Source: Paraburkholderia largidicola
GTDB taxonomy: Bacteria; Pseudomonadota; Gammaproteobacteria; Burkholderiales; Burkholderiaceae
Assembly (NCBI RefSeq): GCF_013426895.1
Contig: NZ_AP023174.1
Coordinates: 3,596,001-3,660,000, forward strand
Length of the DNA stretch: 64,000 nucleotides
Reading direction: 5' to 3'
Shown: positions 1 through 9,298 of the stretch, one piece after another
Layout of the letters: each line of letters begins with the position of its first letter
Numbering within the stretch: the stretch's first letter is position 1
The notes under the pieces: generated by a model
Databases searched by the model: none
What the model saw: the letters and a program-made list of their open reading frames with translations, nothing else
What the model was told of the DNA's origin: nothing
Position numbers and translations under genes: made by a program

Positions 1-200
1 AAAACACGTTCTCGGCAGCAATCTCGACGACGAACACGCAAGCAACGAACATGAGCGCAGCACGTTCGCAGATCACCGACGCAGACTTCGCGACGGAAAC
101 GGCGAACCTGTCGAAGGCTCAGGTTCTGCAGCAAGCTGGTATCTCGGTGCTCGCGCAAGCGAACTCGATGCCGCAACAGGTTCTGAAGCTCCTCCAGTAA
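1..200 (+). CDS. fliC: Flagellin FliC, C-terminal end (partial, runs in from the left edge)
   Basis: The frame that ends in TAA at 198-200 encodes about 65 residues typical of the conserved flagellin D1/D0 C-terminus: a stretch like [19 protein letters not shown] followed by [15 protein letters not shown] and the ending QQVLKLLQ. This helix packs against the N-terminal helix in the filament core and is also the export/chaperone-binding end. The start and variable domain lie outside the window. fliD follows 163 bp downstream on the same strand, the usual betaproteobacterial order. Flagellin is the likely acceptor of the glycans made by the leftward operon at 2.3-14.0 kb (inference from neighbourhood). 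Confidence 0.93.
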   Translation, partial: NTFSAAISTTNTQATNMSAARSQITDADFATETANLSKAQVLQQAGISVLAQANSMPQQVLKLLQ

Positions 201-238
201 GACTGACGACTAGCGGCGCGCAGCCTGGCGCCGCGACC

Positions 239-265
239 CGAAGCCGCGGCTCGCGCCCGGCTTCG
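239..265 (+). terminator. Possible fliC-fliD intergenic hairpin
   Basis: An 8-bp inverted repeat (CGAAGCCG / CGGCTTCG) with an 11-nt loop lies 39 bp after the fliC stop. No T-tract follows, so it may be a weak or factor-dependent terminator, or an mRNA-stabilising hairpin that limits fliC 3' ends. Confidence 0.35.
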
Positions 266-363
266 GTACGCAACTGGATCGCATGGTTGGGAGGCTCGCC
301 TCCCATCATGCATTTACGAGCCACGAATAAACCGCATCCTGTTTCGCCAATCGGAGCACCCGC

Positions 364-1797
364 ATGACCACCACGTCGACTACGAATTCGTCAACGGACG
401 TCACTTCCCTGCTACAGCAGGCGGCGCAGTCCATCATCAGCGGCTCGACCAAATCGACGCTCGATGTCAACTCGCTGGTGTCAGCGCTCGTAACGGCGAA
501 AACGGCGGCCCAATCGTCGGCAATCGTGAACAAGCAGAACTCGGACAACGCCGAGCTCTCTGCAATCGGCAAGATCAAATCGGCGCTTGCGTCACTGCAG
601 ACCGCATTGAGCGGCCTGTCGGACGGCACGGCGCTCAGCCAGCTCGCAGTCGCTATCGGCGGCACGGGCACGGGTGTCACGGCAACGGCAGATCCGAGCA
701 AAGGCGCGGTAGCCGGCAACTACACACTCGCCGTCACCAACATCGCGACGGCCAACAAGATTTCCTCGCAGGCGTACGCGTCGGGCGCGAGCCTCGGCAG
801 CGGCACGCTGACGGTCGGCGTCGGCAGCAGCTCGATGCAGATCAACGTCGCATCGACTGATTCGCTGTCGGACATCGCCACTGCGATCAATTCGGCAAAC
901 AACAATCCGGGCGTCTCGGCAGCCGTCATCACGGCAGCGGACGGCCAGCATCTGGTCTTGACGTCGAAGCAGACGGGCGCGGCCAACACCGTGACGGTTT
1001 CCGCAGGCGCAGGCCTAGATACCGGTCTGAACACGGCCAGCTTCACGCAGGTCACGACCGGCAAGGACGCCACGCTCTCCGTTGACGGCAACACGATCAC
1101 CAGCGCAAGCAACACGATCACGAACGCACTCACGGGCGTGAGCATCGACATCTCGGGCGCGTCGGCGAACAGCACGCAGACGATCTCGATCACCAACGAC
1201 ACGACGGCGTCGACGAAGGCCATCAACGATTTCGTCACGGCGTACAACAGCTACATCACGACCGAAACGGGCCTGACCTGGGACCCGACGGCGGCGACGG
1301 GCTCGCAAGCCGGCGCGCTGCTCGGCGACTCGATGACGAACACGATCACAAACGGTCTGGGCGGCCTGGTCGCCGGCGGCATCACCGTCGGCGGCAAGAC
1401 GTTCAGCCTGTCGTCGATCGGCATCAACCTGCAGCACGACGGCACGCTGTCGGTCGACTCGACCACGCTGCAGACCGCGCTGACGAGCAACAGTTCGGCC
1501 GTCGCGGCCGTGTTCAACAAGACGAACGGTATCGGCACGACGCTGAACTCGTTCATCAACACGTACACGCAGACGAGCGGCACGATCGATCAGCGCACGC
1601 AGAACCTGAACACCGACCTGAGCAGTCTGGCGGATCAGGCGACGCAGCTCACGAACTATCAGAGCACGCTGACCGACCAGTACAACGCGCAGTTCTCGGC
1701 GCTGAATACACTGATGACGACAATGGCCAACAACACGGCCTACCTGAACCAGCTGTTCGGCGGCGGCGGCCTGACGGGCTCGCTGAACGCGAAGTAA
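364..1797 (+). CDS. fliD: Flagellar filament capping protein FliD (HAP2)
   Basis: A 477-aa protein that caps the growing flagellar filament and helps insert flagellin subunits at the tip. The N-terminus (about residues 12-95, TSLLQQAAQSIISG ... DVNSLVSALVTA) matches the FliD N-terminal helical domain. The middle is Thr/Ser/Gly-rich beta structure typical of the D2/D3 domains. The C-terminus (about 395-470, ending QFSALNTLMTTMANNTAYLNQLF) is the coiled-coil FliD_C domain. Length is normal for the family. A GGAG ribosome site sits 6 bp before the ATG at 364. It follows fliC and precedes a fliT-like gene, so it belongs to the late flagellar genes. The very high Thr/Ser content of the surface domains would offer O-glycosylation sites, but that is only a possibility. 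Confidence 0.96.
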   Translation: MTTTSTTNSSTDVTSLLQQAAQSIISGSTKSTLDVNSLVSALVTAKTAAQSSAIVNKQNSDNAELSAIGKIKSALASLQTALSGLSDGTALSQLAVAIGGTGTGVTATADPSKGAVAGNYTLAVTNIATANKISSQAYASGASLGSGTLTVGVGSSSMQINVASTDSLSDIATAINSANNNPGVSAAVITAADGQHLVLTSKQTGAANTVTVSAGAGLDTGLNTASFTQVTTGKDATLSVDGNTITSASNTITNALTGVSIDISGASANSTQTISITNDTTASTKAINDFVTAYNSYITTETGLTWDPTAATGSQAGALLGDSMTNTITNGLGGLVAGGITVGGKTFSLSSIGINLQHDGTLSVDSTTLQTALTSNSSAVAAVFNKTNGIGTTLNSFINTYTQTSGTIDQRTQNLNTDLSSLADQATQLTNYQSTLTDQYNAQFSALNTLMTTMANNTAYLNQLFGGGGLTGSLNAK

Positions 1798-1818
1798 CGC
1801 GGGTAGACACTCCGCTCA

Positions 1819-2124
1819 ATGGAACTGACGATGAACGACTCGCTGACACGCGCACTCGACCTGACCCGCGCTCTCGAAGCCGCGGTTTCGCAACAAGACT
1901 GGGCGCGCGCGTCGGCGATCGTCGAAGAGCGTTCGCCGCTGCTGATGTCGTTGCGTCCGGAGCAGACGCCGGAAGCGCTGGACAAGATTCGCGCGATCCA
2001 GCGCATCGACGCCGGCATCAGCCAGCAAACCCGCACCGGCATGGATCGTCTCACCGCGCGGCATGGCGATGCGTTGCAGCGCATCAAGTCGGTGAGCATG
2101 TACCACTCGACGGGCATGCTCTGA
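1819..2124 (+). CDS. fliT: FliT-like flagellar chaperone
   Basis: A small, helix-rich 101-aa protein in the fliT position, 21 bp after fliD. FliT binds the FliD C-terminus and keeps it export-competent, and in enterics it also binds FlhC and FliI. The sequence is one long amphipathic helical run (RALDLTRALEAAVSQQDWARASAIVEERSPLLMSL) with no membrane segment, as expected for the four-helix chaperone. Similarity is by size, fold type and position rather than by a strong motif. Two starts are possible: ATG 1819 or ATG 1831, the latter having a GGAA 7 bp upstream. A strong terminator follows within 60 bp. Confidence 0.75.
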   Translation: MELTMNDSLTRALDLTRALEAAVSQQDWARASAIVEERSPLLMSLRPEQTPEALDKIRAIQRIDAGISQQTRTGMDRLTARHGDALQRIKSVSMYHSTGML

Positions 2125-2179
2125 AGAGTCGAACTGAAGAACGCCGCGCGACGTAGTCAAAAGAAATGCGCGGATTGAT

Positions 2180-2207
2180 AAAGCTGCAGCGATGCAGCTT
2201 TTTTTTT
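2180..2207 (+). terminator. Rho-independent terminator after fliT
   Basis: A 9-bp stem (AAAGCTGCA / TGCAGCTTT) with a GCGA tetraloop is followed by a run of T residues through 2207. It ends the fliC-fliD-fliT transcription region. It also lies about 70 bp beyond the stop of the converging leftward operon. Confidence 0.9.
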
Positions 2208-2274
2208 GCCTGCTGCAAGCGTGATATCCGCGATCAGGCCATGCAGCCGTAATCGCGGATACCAGCGAGCAGAT

Positions 2275-4730
2275 CTAGTGGGCGCCTTCCTCGTAGACGC
2301 GCCACATGCCTTCCAGCGCGTCCTCGAAGTTGCTCGCAAATCTCCGCGCATCGCACATTGCAGAGGCGAGCACATGCTCGCGCATTCCGGCGCGCAGCGT
2401 CGTCAGCGCATCGACGTTGGCCGCCAGTTCTCGGGCCTTGTCGACGTAGCCATCCTGATCGTCGGAGATCCATTCGCCGAAGCCGGCGGAATGCAGCACG
2501 CTCTCGCAGATATGGCCAAGGAAACGGTCGCCCTTCATCGCCACGACGGGCACGCCCATCCACAGCGCTTCAGCCGTCGTCGTGCCCCCGGATATGGGAA
2601 AGGACTGAGCACGATGTCCACGTGATGGTACGTCTTGAAGTACTCGTTGCGCTTCGATCCGCCTTCGAGGATGAGTTGCGAGGCGTCGATGCCGCGCTCC
2701 GCGAAGCGCTGAAGCGTCGCGTCGAAGGCATGCTTGCGGTCGAGTTCGTGAGCCTTGACGAGCAGACGTGAGCCGGGCACCTCGCGCAACACGCGGGTCC
2801 ACAGATCGAGCACGTCATCCGTCATTTTCGCGAGCTTGCCGAGATAGCCGAACGTCACGAAGCCATTGGTTCGCATCGGCAGCGGACCAACGAGAACGTC
2901 GGACTCCGGCGGCGTCATGCACAGATAGCCGTCCGGCAGACGCCATGGCTTTTCGATGAAGTGATGCGCTTCCTCGGGCGGCAGCACATAGCGGTCGCCG
3001 AGCACGTAGTCGATTTGCGCAATACCCGTCGATGCAAAAAAACCCAGCCACGTCACCTGGATGGGCGCTGGCTTCATCGCGAACACGGGCAAGCGGTTGA
3101 ATGCCGTATGGCCCGCCATGTCGAGCAGAATGTCGATGCCGTCATCGAAGATGCGTTTCGCGGCGGCGTCGCGAGAAAGCTTCCATAACGGCGTCCAGGC
3201 GTCGAAGAGCGGCTTCAGACGTTGCGTCGTTTCGTCCTCGACGTCGTTGGTCTGGTACGCGATCAGCTCGACCCGTGACGAATCGATGTGGCGCAACACG
3301 CTCTCGGTGAAGATGCCGACGGGATGCGTGCGCAAATCGCCCGACACAAAGCCGACGCGCAACGGCCGTTTGCCGCGCGGCGCGCGCGCATGCGTGAACG
3401 GCGTGACATTGGCAGCGACCCGCTCGCCGAAATAGACGGCATCGGCGAGATAGTCGCTGACGGGCCGCTGCGACATGCTTGCCTCGCAAAAAAGCAGGGC
3501 CGTGTGAGCGACATCGGCATCGGGCGACCGTTCGATCGCGCTCCGATAGCTGCTCGCGGCTGCGTCGAGTTCGCCCAGCGAGCGCAACACGTCGCCGAGG
3601 TTGATGTGCATCCGCGACGAGCCGTCCTTCAATTCGAGCGCCTTGTGCGCATAGCGCAGCGCCTCGCCTGGGCGCTCAGTCTTCAGATACGCGACCGCGA
3701 GATTGTGATGCACTTCGGCGTCGTCGTCCGCGAGCGCGACCGAGCGCAGATAACTGTCGATCGCTTCCTCGTAGCGGAAGAGTCCGTACCACGCATTGCC
3801 GAGCATCGCATACGCTTCTGCTAACGTCATGCGCGGCTCGGTAGACTGCGCGCGCGTCATAGGCACGGCCCGGCCGCCCAGCCAGGAATCGACGATCGCC
3901 TGCGCAAGCTGCATCGCCTTCGAGTAATGCATCGCTGCGGCCTCGCGCTCGCCCATATCGCGCAGCGTATTAGCCAGATTGTTATGCACGCCGGGCCGAT
4001 CGGGATCGAGTTCGACCGCCCTGCGAAGGCTTGCCGCAGCCTCGGCAAGTTCGCCACGCGCGAGCAGCAACGTGCCGAGACTGTTGTGCATCAGCGCGCG
4101 GTTCGAATCGAGCGCAATCGCGCTTCGATAGCTCTCGATCGCCTCGTCGTACTTGCCCTGCTCCATCAGCGCATTGCCGAGGTTGTTGTGCGCGTCCGCG
4201 TAGTCGCGCCGGAAGGAAAGCGCTTTGCGATACGCGAGTACCGCGCTATCGATTTCGCCTAGATCCTTCAACGCATTGCCGAGATTGTTGTAGGCCTCGG
4301 CATAACCGGGCCGCAGCTCGATGGCTTGCGCGCAACTGCGCATCGCCGCATCCGGCTGACGGTCTTCGCGCAGCGCATTGCCGAGATTGTTGTGTGCCTC
4401 GGCGTATCCCGGATTGAGCGTCACAGCCTCGCGGTAACCGTCGATCGCCTGCTTCAACTGGCCGTACTCGCGCAACGCGTTGCCGAGGTTGTTGTAGTAG
4501 ATCGCGTTCGGCAGAATCGCAATCGACTGACGCATCAGCGTGATGCCCGCGTCATGCTGTTGAATCTGGCACGCGAGCAGTCCGAGAAAATGCAGCGCAT
4601 CCGAATGTCGCGGATTGACGCGCAGAATCTCGTCGTAGATCGCCTTGGCTTCGGCGAGCCGTCCGGCCTGATGATGCGCGAGCGCGGTGTTGAGAAGGTT
4701 AGCGTGATCCACTGTGATCCCTGGTTTCAT
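2275..4730 (-). pseudogene. TPR + GT41 (SPINDLY/OGT-like) glycosyltransferase, frameshifted near the 3' end
   Basis: The open frame from ATG 4730 gives about ten TPR units (repeated NNLGNAL ... AIELRPGYAEAYNN), then a GT41 catalytic region: LRVGFVSGDLRTHPVG, ILLDMAGHTAFNRLP, a lysine in LLVKAHEL, and LILEGGSKRNEY. At PFPYPG, where paralogs continue [12 protein letters not shown], the frame shifts at a run of five C on the plus strand (2585-2589). It reads 16 unrelated residues and stops at 2535. The correct continuation, GTTTAEALWMGVPVVAMKG through EGMWRVYEEGAH, is in another frame down to 2275. One base is missing relative to the paralog 2.5 kb upstream. Repaired length would be 817 aa. As read, the 731-aa product lacks the conserved sugar-nucleotide-binding end and is probably inactive, unless this is a sequencing error or a variable tract. 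Confidence 0.85.
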
Positions 4731-4760
4731 CGAAAGCGAGGCAAACGCGCTCGCCTCGCG

Positions 4761-7139
4761 TCATGCAGCTTGCGGCGCGGCGTACTCTGACCACATGCCT
4801 TCGAAAGCCGCTTTGAGATTCTTCGCAAAGCGCAACGCATCGCACAGCGGCGACGCGAGCGTCTGCGCGCGCAAACCCGCGCGCAATGCGGCGAGATGCT
4901 CAGGCTGCGCAGCCCACATACAGGCCAGCGCGAGATAGTCGTCTTCACTGCGTGCGATCCATTCGGCGAGTCCCGCGGCGTTCAGCACGCTCTCGCAGAT
5001 GTGCGTGACGAAGCGATCGCCCTTGAGCGCAACGACAGGCGTGCCCATCCACAAGGCTTCCGCCGTCGTCGTGCCGCCCGGATACGGAAACGGACTCAGC
5101 ATGATGTCGACGCGGTTGTACGACGCGAGATATTCGTGACGCGGCGAGCCGCCTTCGAGAATCAGACGCGACGCGTCGATGCCCTGCGCCGCGAATTTCT
5201 CCAGCGTCGAGCGGCGCGCATGCTCAGCGCCGAGTTCGTGCGATTTCATCATCAGCTTCGCGCCCGGCACCGCATGCAGAACGCGCGACCATTCGACGAT
5301 CACATTCGGCGTGATCTTCACCAGCTTGCCGAAATAGCCGAAGGTCACGTGGCCATTGAGCGCCATCGGCAGCGGGCCGACCGCCACATCGTCTTTGGGC
5401 GGTGTGAAGCACAGATAGCTGTCGGGCAGCCGCCATGTCTTCTCGACATAGTGCGACGCTTCATCGACGGGCAGTACATGCGGATCGCCGAGCACGTAAT
5501 CCATTTCATTCAAACCTGTCGTGCCGAAGTAGCCGAGCCAGCTCACCTGCACAGGCGCGGGCTTCCACGCGAATACGGGCAGCCGGTTGTGTACCGTATG
5601 GCCCGACAGATCGACGAGGATGTCGATCCGATCGTCGCGGATCATCTGCACGACCTGTTCGTCAGGTACGTTCACGACGCTGCGCCACGCAGTGAAGCGC
5701 TGTTTCAGGCGCGCCGTAATGTCGTCTTCCTTGGCCCGCGTCGAATAGGCGATCAGATCGAAGCTGCCGTCCGCGAAATGTTCCATCACCGATTCGATGA
5801 AGATTCCCACGGGATGCAGTTGCAGATCGCCCGACACGAAACCGATGCGCAGCTTGCGTCCATCGTTTCCCGGTGCCGGATGTTCGCACCGGCGCGCACG
5901 TGCGGCCATGCGCGTGCCGAACTCGCGCGCGGCGGCCAGCGTGACGGAAGGCGGAGTCGGCGCGTGGGTCGCGAGATCGAATAGCAGCCGGTTGTGCGCG
6001 AGCTCCATTTCACCGTCGAGCCCGATGCCGCGCCGATAGCTCGCAATCGCGCCTTCCGCGTCGCCGAGCACGCTCAACACATCACCCAGATTCACGTGCA
6101 GCACAGCCGAATGCGGTTCCAGCGCAACGGCTTGTTGCGCGCTCTTGAGCGCTTCATCCGCACGGCGTTGCTTGAGCAGCGCGACAGCCAGCCGATGATG
6201 CGCGTGCCCGTCGCGCGGCGCGAGTTCGGTTGCCGTCTGGTAACAGAGGATCGCCGCGTCGAGCTTGTCGCCTTGCTCGTACGTGTCGCCTAGTTCCAGG
6301 TAGCCCGATGCGTCGCCCGGCGCACGCTCCACTGCGCTCGTGAGCGCGTGCGCCGCTTCGTCCCAGCGCTTGCGGCCCCGCAGCCATTGCGCAAGCTTGC
6401 GATGACGCGCGCCATCGGCAGGATCGAGCTGCGCTGCGCGTTGCAGCACGACGATTGCCGCGTCCGCGTCGCCGCTCGCATGCAGCAGCGTCGCGAGACT
6501 GTCGTGACTGTCGACGCGGTTCGGATCGAGTGCGATCGCGCGACGGAACGCGGCAATCGATTCGTCCGCGTTGCCTCGCCCCGCCTGCGCGCGCGCGAGA
6601 TTGCTGAACGCGTCCGCGTAGTCGGGCCGGAACGACACGGCCTTCCCATACGCGAGCACCGCATTGCCGAGATCGCCGAGATCCTTCAGCGCGTTGCCGA
6701 GGTTGTTGTAGGCCTCCGCATAGCCGGGGCGCAACTCGATCGCCCTCGCGCAACTCAGCATCGCCGCGTTCGCGTCGCCCGCGGCGCGCAGCGCGTTGCC
6801 GAGGTTGTTGTGCGCTTCCGCGTAATCGGGGCGCAGCGTCACCGCGTGCCTGTAGCCTTCAATCGCTTCGCCGAGTTGCCGACGTCCGAGCAGCACGTTC
6901 CCGAGGTTGTTGTAATAGACGGCATTCGGATTCGCGGCAATCGACGCGTGCATCAACGCGATGCCCGTATCCTCGCGATTGGTCTGGCACGCCAGCAGCC
7001 CTGAGAAATGCAGCGCGTCGGATTGCGCGGGCTCGCTCTGCAGAATGGCATCGTAAAGCGCCTGTGCGTCGGCGAGCCGTCCCGCCTGATGATGGACGAG
7101 CGCGGCGTTCAGAAGACTCGGAATGTCGTGCATATTCAA
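4761..7139 (-). CDS. TPR + GT41 O-linked glycosyltransferase (SPINDLY/OGT-like)
   Basis: An intact 792-aa paralog of the next gene downstream. TPR units occupy about residues 1-390 (NNLGNAL / AIELRPGYAEAYNN). The GT41 catalytic part starts near 430 with LRIGFVSGDLQLHPVG (HPVG at 442-445), then ILVDLSGHTVHNRLP, LMMKSHEL, LILEGG and [23 protein letters not shown]. Such proteins transfer GlcNAc-like sugars to Ser/Thr of cytoplasmic targets, and in bacteria commonly to flagellin before export. It starts 15 bp after the methyltransferase stop and ends 30 bp before the frameshifted paralog, so it is in the same leftward operon. The acceptor is inferred only from the adjoining fliC/fliD. Confidence 0.88.
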   Translation of the reverse strand: MNMHDIPSLLNAALVHHQAGRLADAQALYDAILQSEPAQSDALHFSGLLACQTNREDTGIALMHASIAANPNAVYYNNLGNVLLGRRQLGEAIEGYRHAVTLRPDYAEAHNNLGNALRAAGDANAAMLSCARAIELRPGYAEAYNNLGNALKDLGDLGNAVLAYGKAVSFRPDYADAFSNLARAQAGRGNADESIAAFRRAIALDPNRVDSHDSLATLLHASGDADAAIVVLQRAAQLDPADGARHRKLAQWLRGRKRWDEAAHALTSAVERAPGDASGYLELGDTYEQGDKLDAAILCYQTATELAPRDGHAHHRLAVALLKQRRADEALKSAQQAVALEPHSAVLHVNLGDVLSVLGDAEGAIASYRRGIGLDGEMELAHNRLLFDLATHAPTPPSVTLAAAREFGTRMAARARRCEHPAPGNDGRKLRIGFVSGDLQLHPVGIFIESVMEHFADGSFDLIAYSTRAKEDDITARLKQRFTAWRSVVNVPDEQVVQMIRDDRIDILVDLSGHTVHNRLPVFAWKPAPVQVSWLGYFGTTGLNEMDYVLGDPHVLPVDEASHYVEKTWRLPDSYLCFTPPKDDVAVGPLPMALNGHVTFGYFGKLVKITPNVIVEWSRVLHAVPGAKLMMKSHELGAEHARRSTLEKFAAQGIDASRLILEGGSPRHEYLASYNRVDIMLSPFPYPGGTTTAEALWMGTPVVALKGDRFVTHICESVLNAAGLAEWIARSEDDYLALACMWAAQPEHLAALRAGLRAQTLASPLCDALRFAKNLKAAFEGMWSEYAAPQAA

Positions 7140-7154
7140 ACGTACCGGCCGCGT

Positions 7155-8360
7155 TCAATAAGGATGCGACTGCGCGAAGAAGTCGACGAGACCGCCATCG
7201 TGTTCGATCATCACGCTCTTCGTCGCGATGCCTTCGCGCGTCATCTCGGCGATGATGTCGCGTGCGCGCCATTGCGTCGGAATCACGATGACGTCGACGT
7301 CGGTCTGCTTCAGCACATCACGAAACTCAATGCGCTGGCCGGTGCCGGGCACGAAGGTGCCGACCTTGCCCGGGTCCGAATCGACGACGAGCGGAAAGCG
7401 CACGGCATCCGCGCCGAAGTGATGGATGAACGCCGCCGCCTTGCCCGTGCCGCCCCAGATCGCCACGCGCTTGCCTGACGCGCTCAGTTGCGACAACTGC
7501 TGCGCGATGGTCGCGCGGCTAGTGACGGTGCGCGCGGCAAAGCGCGTCGCGGCTTCCGCGCGCGAGCGCGCATACGCGGGCACGGCGAGTTTCACGAGCG
7601 CGTAGACCACTTCACCGTCGTAGCCGTGATCGAGCGTGACGATTTCTCCTGCGCGCGACATCAGCGCGCGGAACGATTCCGTCGTGAAGTGCGACACGTG
7701 CTCGTAGAAAAAGTCGGCAATACGATGCGTGTCGAACACACGGTCGATGCACGGCACTTCGGCGAACAGCCAGCTCTCCTTGCCCGTCGACGCCGCGCCC
7801 CACGCCAGCGCTTCGATGAGCCGCGCCGGTTCCGTCAGATGTTCGAGCACATGGCGAATCACGACAGCGTCCGGCTGAAACGCCTTCATGTCTGCGAGCG
7901 GTTCGAACAGGCGCGGATGAAACTCGACGCCCAATCCTGTCTCAGGCGTCGCATTCGGATCGAAGCCGATAAAGCGGCCACCCGGCCGCGCCTGCGCGAG
8001 TCCGCGCACGAAGTGTCCTTCGCCGCAGCCGATCTCGACGACATTCGGCGCATCAGGCAAGCGCGACAGTACGAGATCGCGCGTGTCCGCGAGATGGCCT
8101 TTCCAGATGCTGCCGTTGTTGAACATCCGGTTCGGATTGCTCTGATACGGAATCGCGTCGTACTCGAAGCGGTGATTCCACACGTGCGTGCACGAAGGGC
8201 ACTGCACGAAATCCTGCGCGTGACGCGGCAACGCCTGCGCGGCATCCGCCGACCCTGGCCACGCGAGCGTCGCCAGTGTCTGTTCGCCTGCCGGGAAAAA
8301 GCGGGCGGCGACGGTGTTCGAGCAAACGGGGCACACCGCTTCGATCAGATCGCAACTCAT
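7155..8360 (-). CDS. Class I SAM-dependent C-methyltransferase (sugar type)
   Basis: A 401-aa, three-part protein of the TylC/NovU-like sugar C-methyltransferase architecture. An N-terminal zinc-binding region carries CPVC and, about 45 residues later, CPSC. The SAM-binding core has motif [15 protein letters not shown] and [12 protein letters not shown]. The C-terminal Rossmann-like domain begins [17 protein letters not shown]. Family knowledge: these enzymes methylate ketosugars bound to a nucleotide. The start at 8360 overlaps the stop of the decarboxylase gene by 4 bp (ATGA), so the two are translationally coupled. Two related methyltransferases occur in the 51.8-57.6 kb cluster. Confidence 0.85.
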   Translation of the reverse strand: MSCDLIEAVCPVCSNTVAARFFPAGEQTLATLAWPGSADAAQALPRHAQDFVQCPSCTHVWNHRFEYDAIPYQSNPNRMFNNGSIWKGHLADTRDLVLSRLPDAPNVVEIGCGEGHFVRGLAQARPGGRFIGFDPNATPETGLGVEFHPRLFEPLADMKAFQPDAVVIRHVLEHLTEPARLIEALAWGAASTGKESWLFAEVPCIDRVFDTHRIADFFYEHVSHFTTESFRALMSRAGEIVTLDHGYDGEVVYALVKLAVPAYARSRAEAATRFAARTVTSRATIAQQLSQLSASGKRVAIWGGTGKAAAFIHHFGADAVRFPLVVDSDPGKVGTFVPGTGQRIEFRDVLKQTDVDVIVIPTQWRARDIIAEMTREGIATKSVMIEHDGGLVDFFAQSHPY

Positions 8361-9298
8361 TGCTTCACTACCTTTTTGAAGTACGCAATGGTCTCCTTGA
8401 GACCGTCTTCGAGCGTCACGCCCGGCTCCCAGTCGAGATGCTGGCGAGCCTTCGCGATGTCGGGACGCCGCTGCACCGGATCGTCCGATGGCAGCGGCCG
8501 ATATTCGATGCGCGAACGCGAGCCCGTCAGACGCAACACCGTTTCCGCCAGCTCGCGGATCGTGATCTCGCTCGGATTGCCGATGTTGAACGGCCCCGGC
8601 TCGCCTTCGTGATCCATCAGGCGCATCAGCCCTTCGACCAGATCGTCGACATAGCAGAACGAGCGCGTCTGGCTACCGTCGCCGTACAGCGTGATCGGTT
8701 CGCCCTGCAGCGCCTGCATGATGAAGTTCGACACGACGCGGCCATCGTCGGGACGCATGCGCGGGCCGTACGTATTGAAGATTCGCGCAATGCGGATATC
8801 GACGCCGTGCTGCCGGTGATAGTCGAAGAACAGCGTTTCCGCGCAGCGCTTGCCTTCGTCGTAGCAGGCGCGCGGGCCGTTCGGGTTCACGTTGCCCCAA
8901 TACGTTTCCGGCTGCGGATGCTGCTGCGCGTCGCCATAGACTTCGCTCGTCGATGCCTGCAGGATGCGCGCGCCGCAGCGCTTCGCGAGCCCGAGCATAT
9001 TGATCGCACCGAGCACCGCCGTCTTCACCGTCGATACGGGATCGCTCTGGTAATGCACGGGGCTCGCCGGGCACGCCATGTTGAACACGCGGTCGGCTTC
9101 GACATAGAGCGGCAGCCACACGTCATGGCGAATCACTTCGAAATTCACCTTGCCGATCAGGTGGTGAATGGTCTGCTTGCTGCCTGTGTGAAAGTTGTCG
9201 ACGCACATCACGTCGTGACCGGCTGCCACCAGCCGGTCACACAGATGCGAGCCGAGAAACCCCGCGCCGCCCGTAATCAGGACCGACTGGGCACTCAC
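8357..9298 (-). CDS. UDP-glucuronate decarboxylase (UDP-xylose synthase-like), NAD-dependent SDR
   Basis: A 313-aa extended SDR. It starts [18 protein letters not shown] (NAD-binding GxxGxxG), then gives [21 protein letters not shown], the catalytic pair in [16 protein letters not shown], and [19 protein letters not shown]. This combination is characteristic of UDP-glucuronic acid decarboxylases, which oxidise and decarboxylate UDP-GlcA to UDP-xylose or the 4-keto intermediate. The GTG start at 9298 is chosen because it overlaps the TGA of the upstream transferase (GTGA) and begins right before the Rossmann motif. The long upstream extension of the frame is antisense noise. It probably supplies a pentose donor for the operon's transferases (inference). 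Confidence 0.88.
   Translation of the reverse strand: MSAQSVLITGGAGFLGSHLCDRLVAAGHDVMCVDNFHTGSKQTIHHLIGKVNFEVIRHDVWLPLYVEADRVFNMACPASPVHYQSDPVSTVKTAVLGAINMLGLAKRCGARILQASTSEVYGDAQQHPQPETYWGNVNPNGPRACYDEGKRCAETLFFDYHRQHGVDIRIARIFNTYGPRMRPDDGRVVSNFIMQALQGEPITLYGDGSQTRSFCYVDDLVEGLMRLMDHEGEPGPFNIGNPSEITIRELAETVLRLTGSRSRIEYRPLPSDDPVQRRPDIAKARQHLDWEPGVTLEDGLKETIAYFKKVVKQ

Noticed and set aside
52..324. Minus-strand open frames over the fliC end
   Set aside because: They overlap the clear flagellin C-terminus and are not supported by any family pattern.
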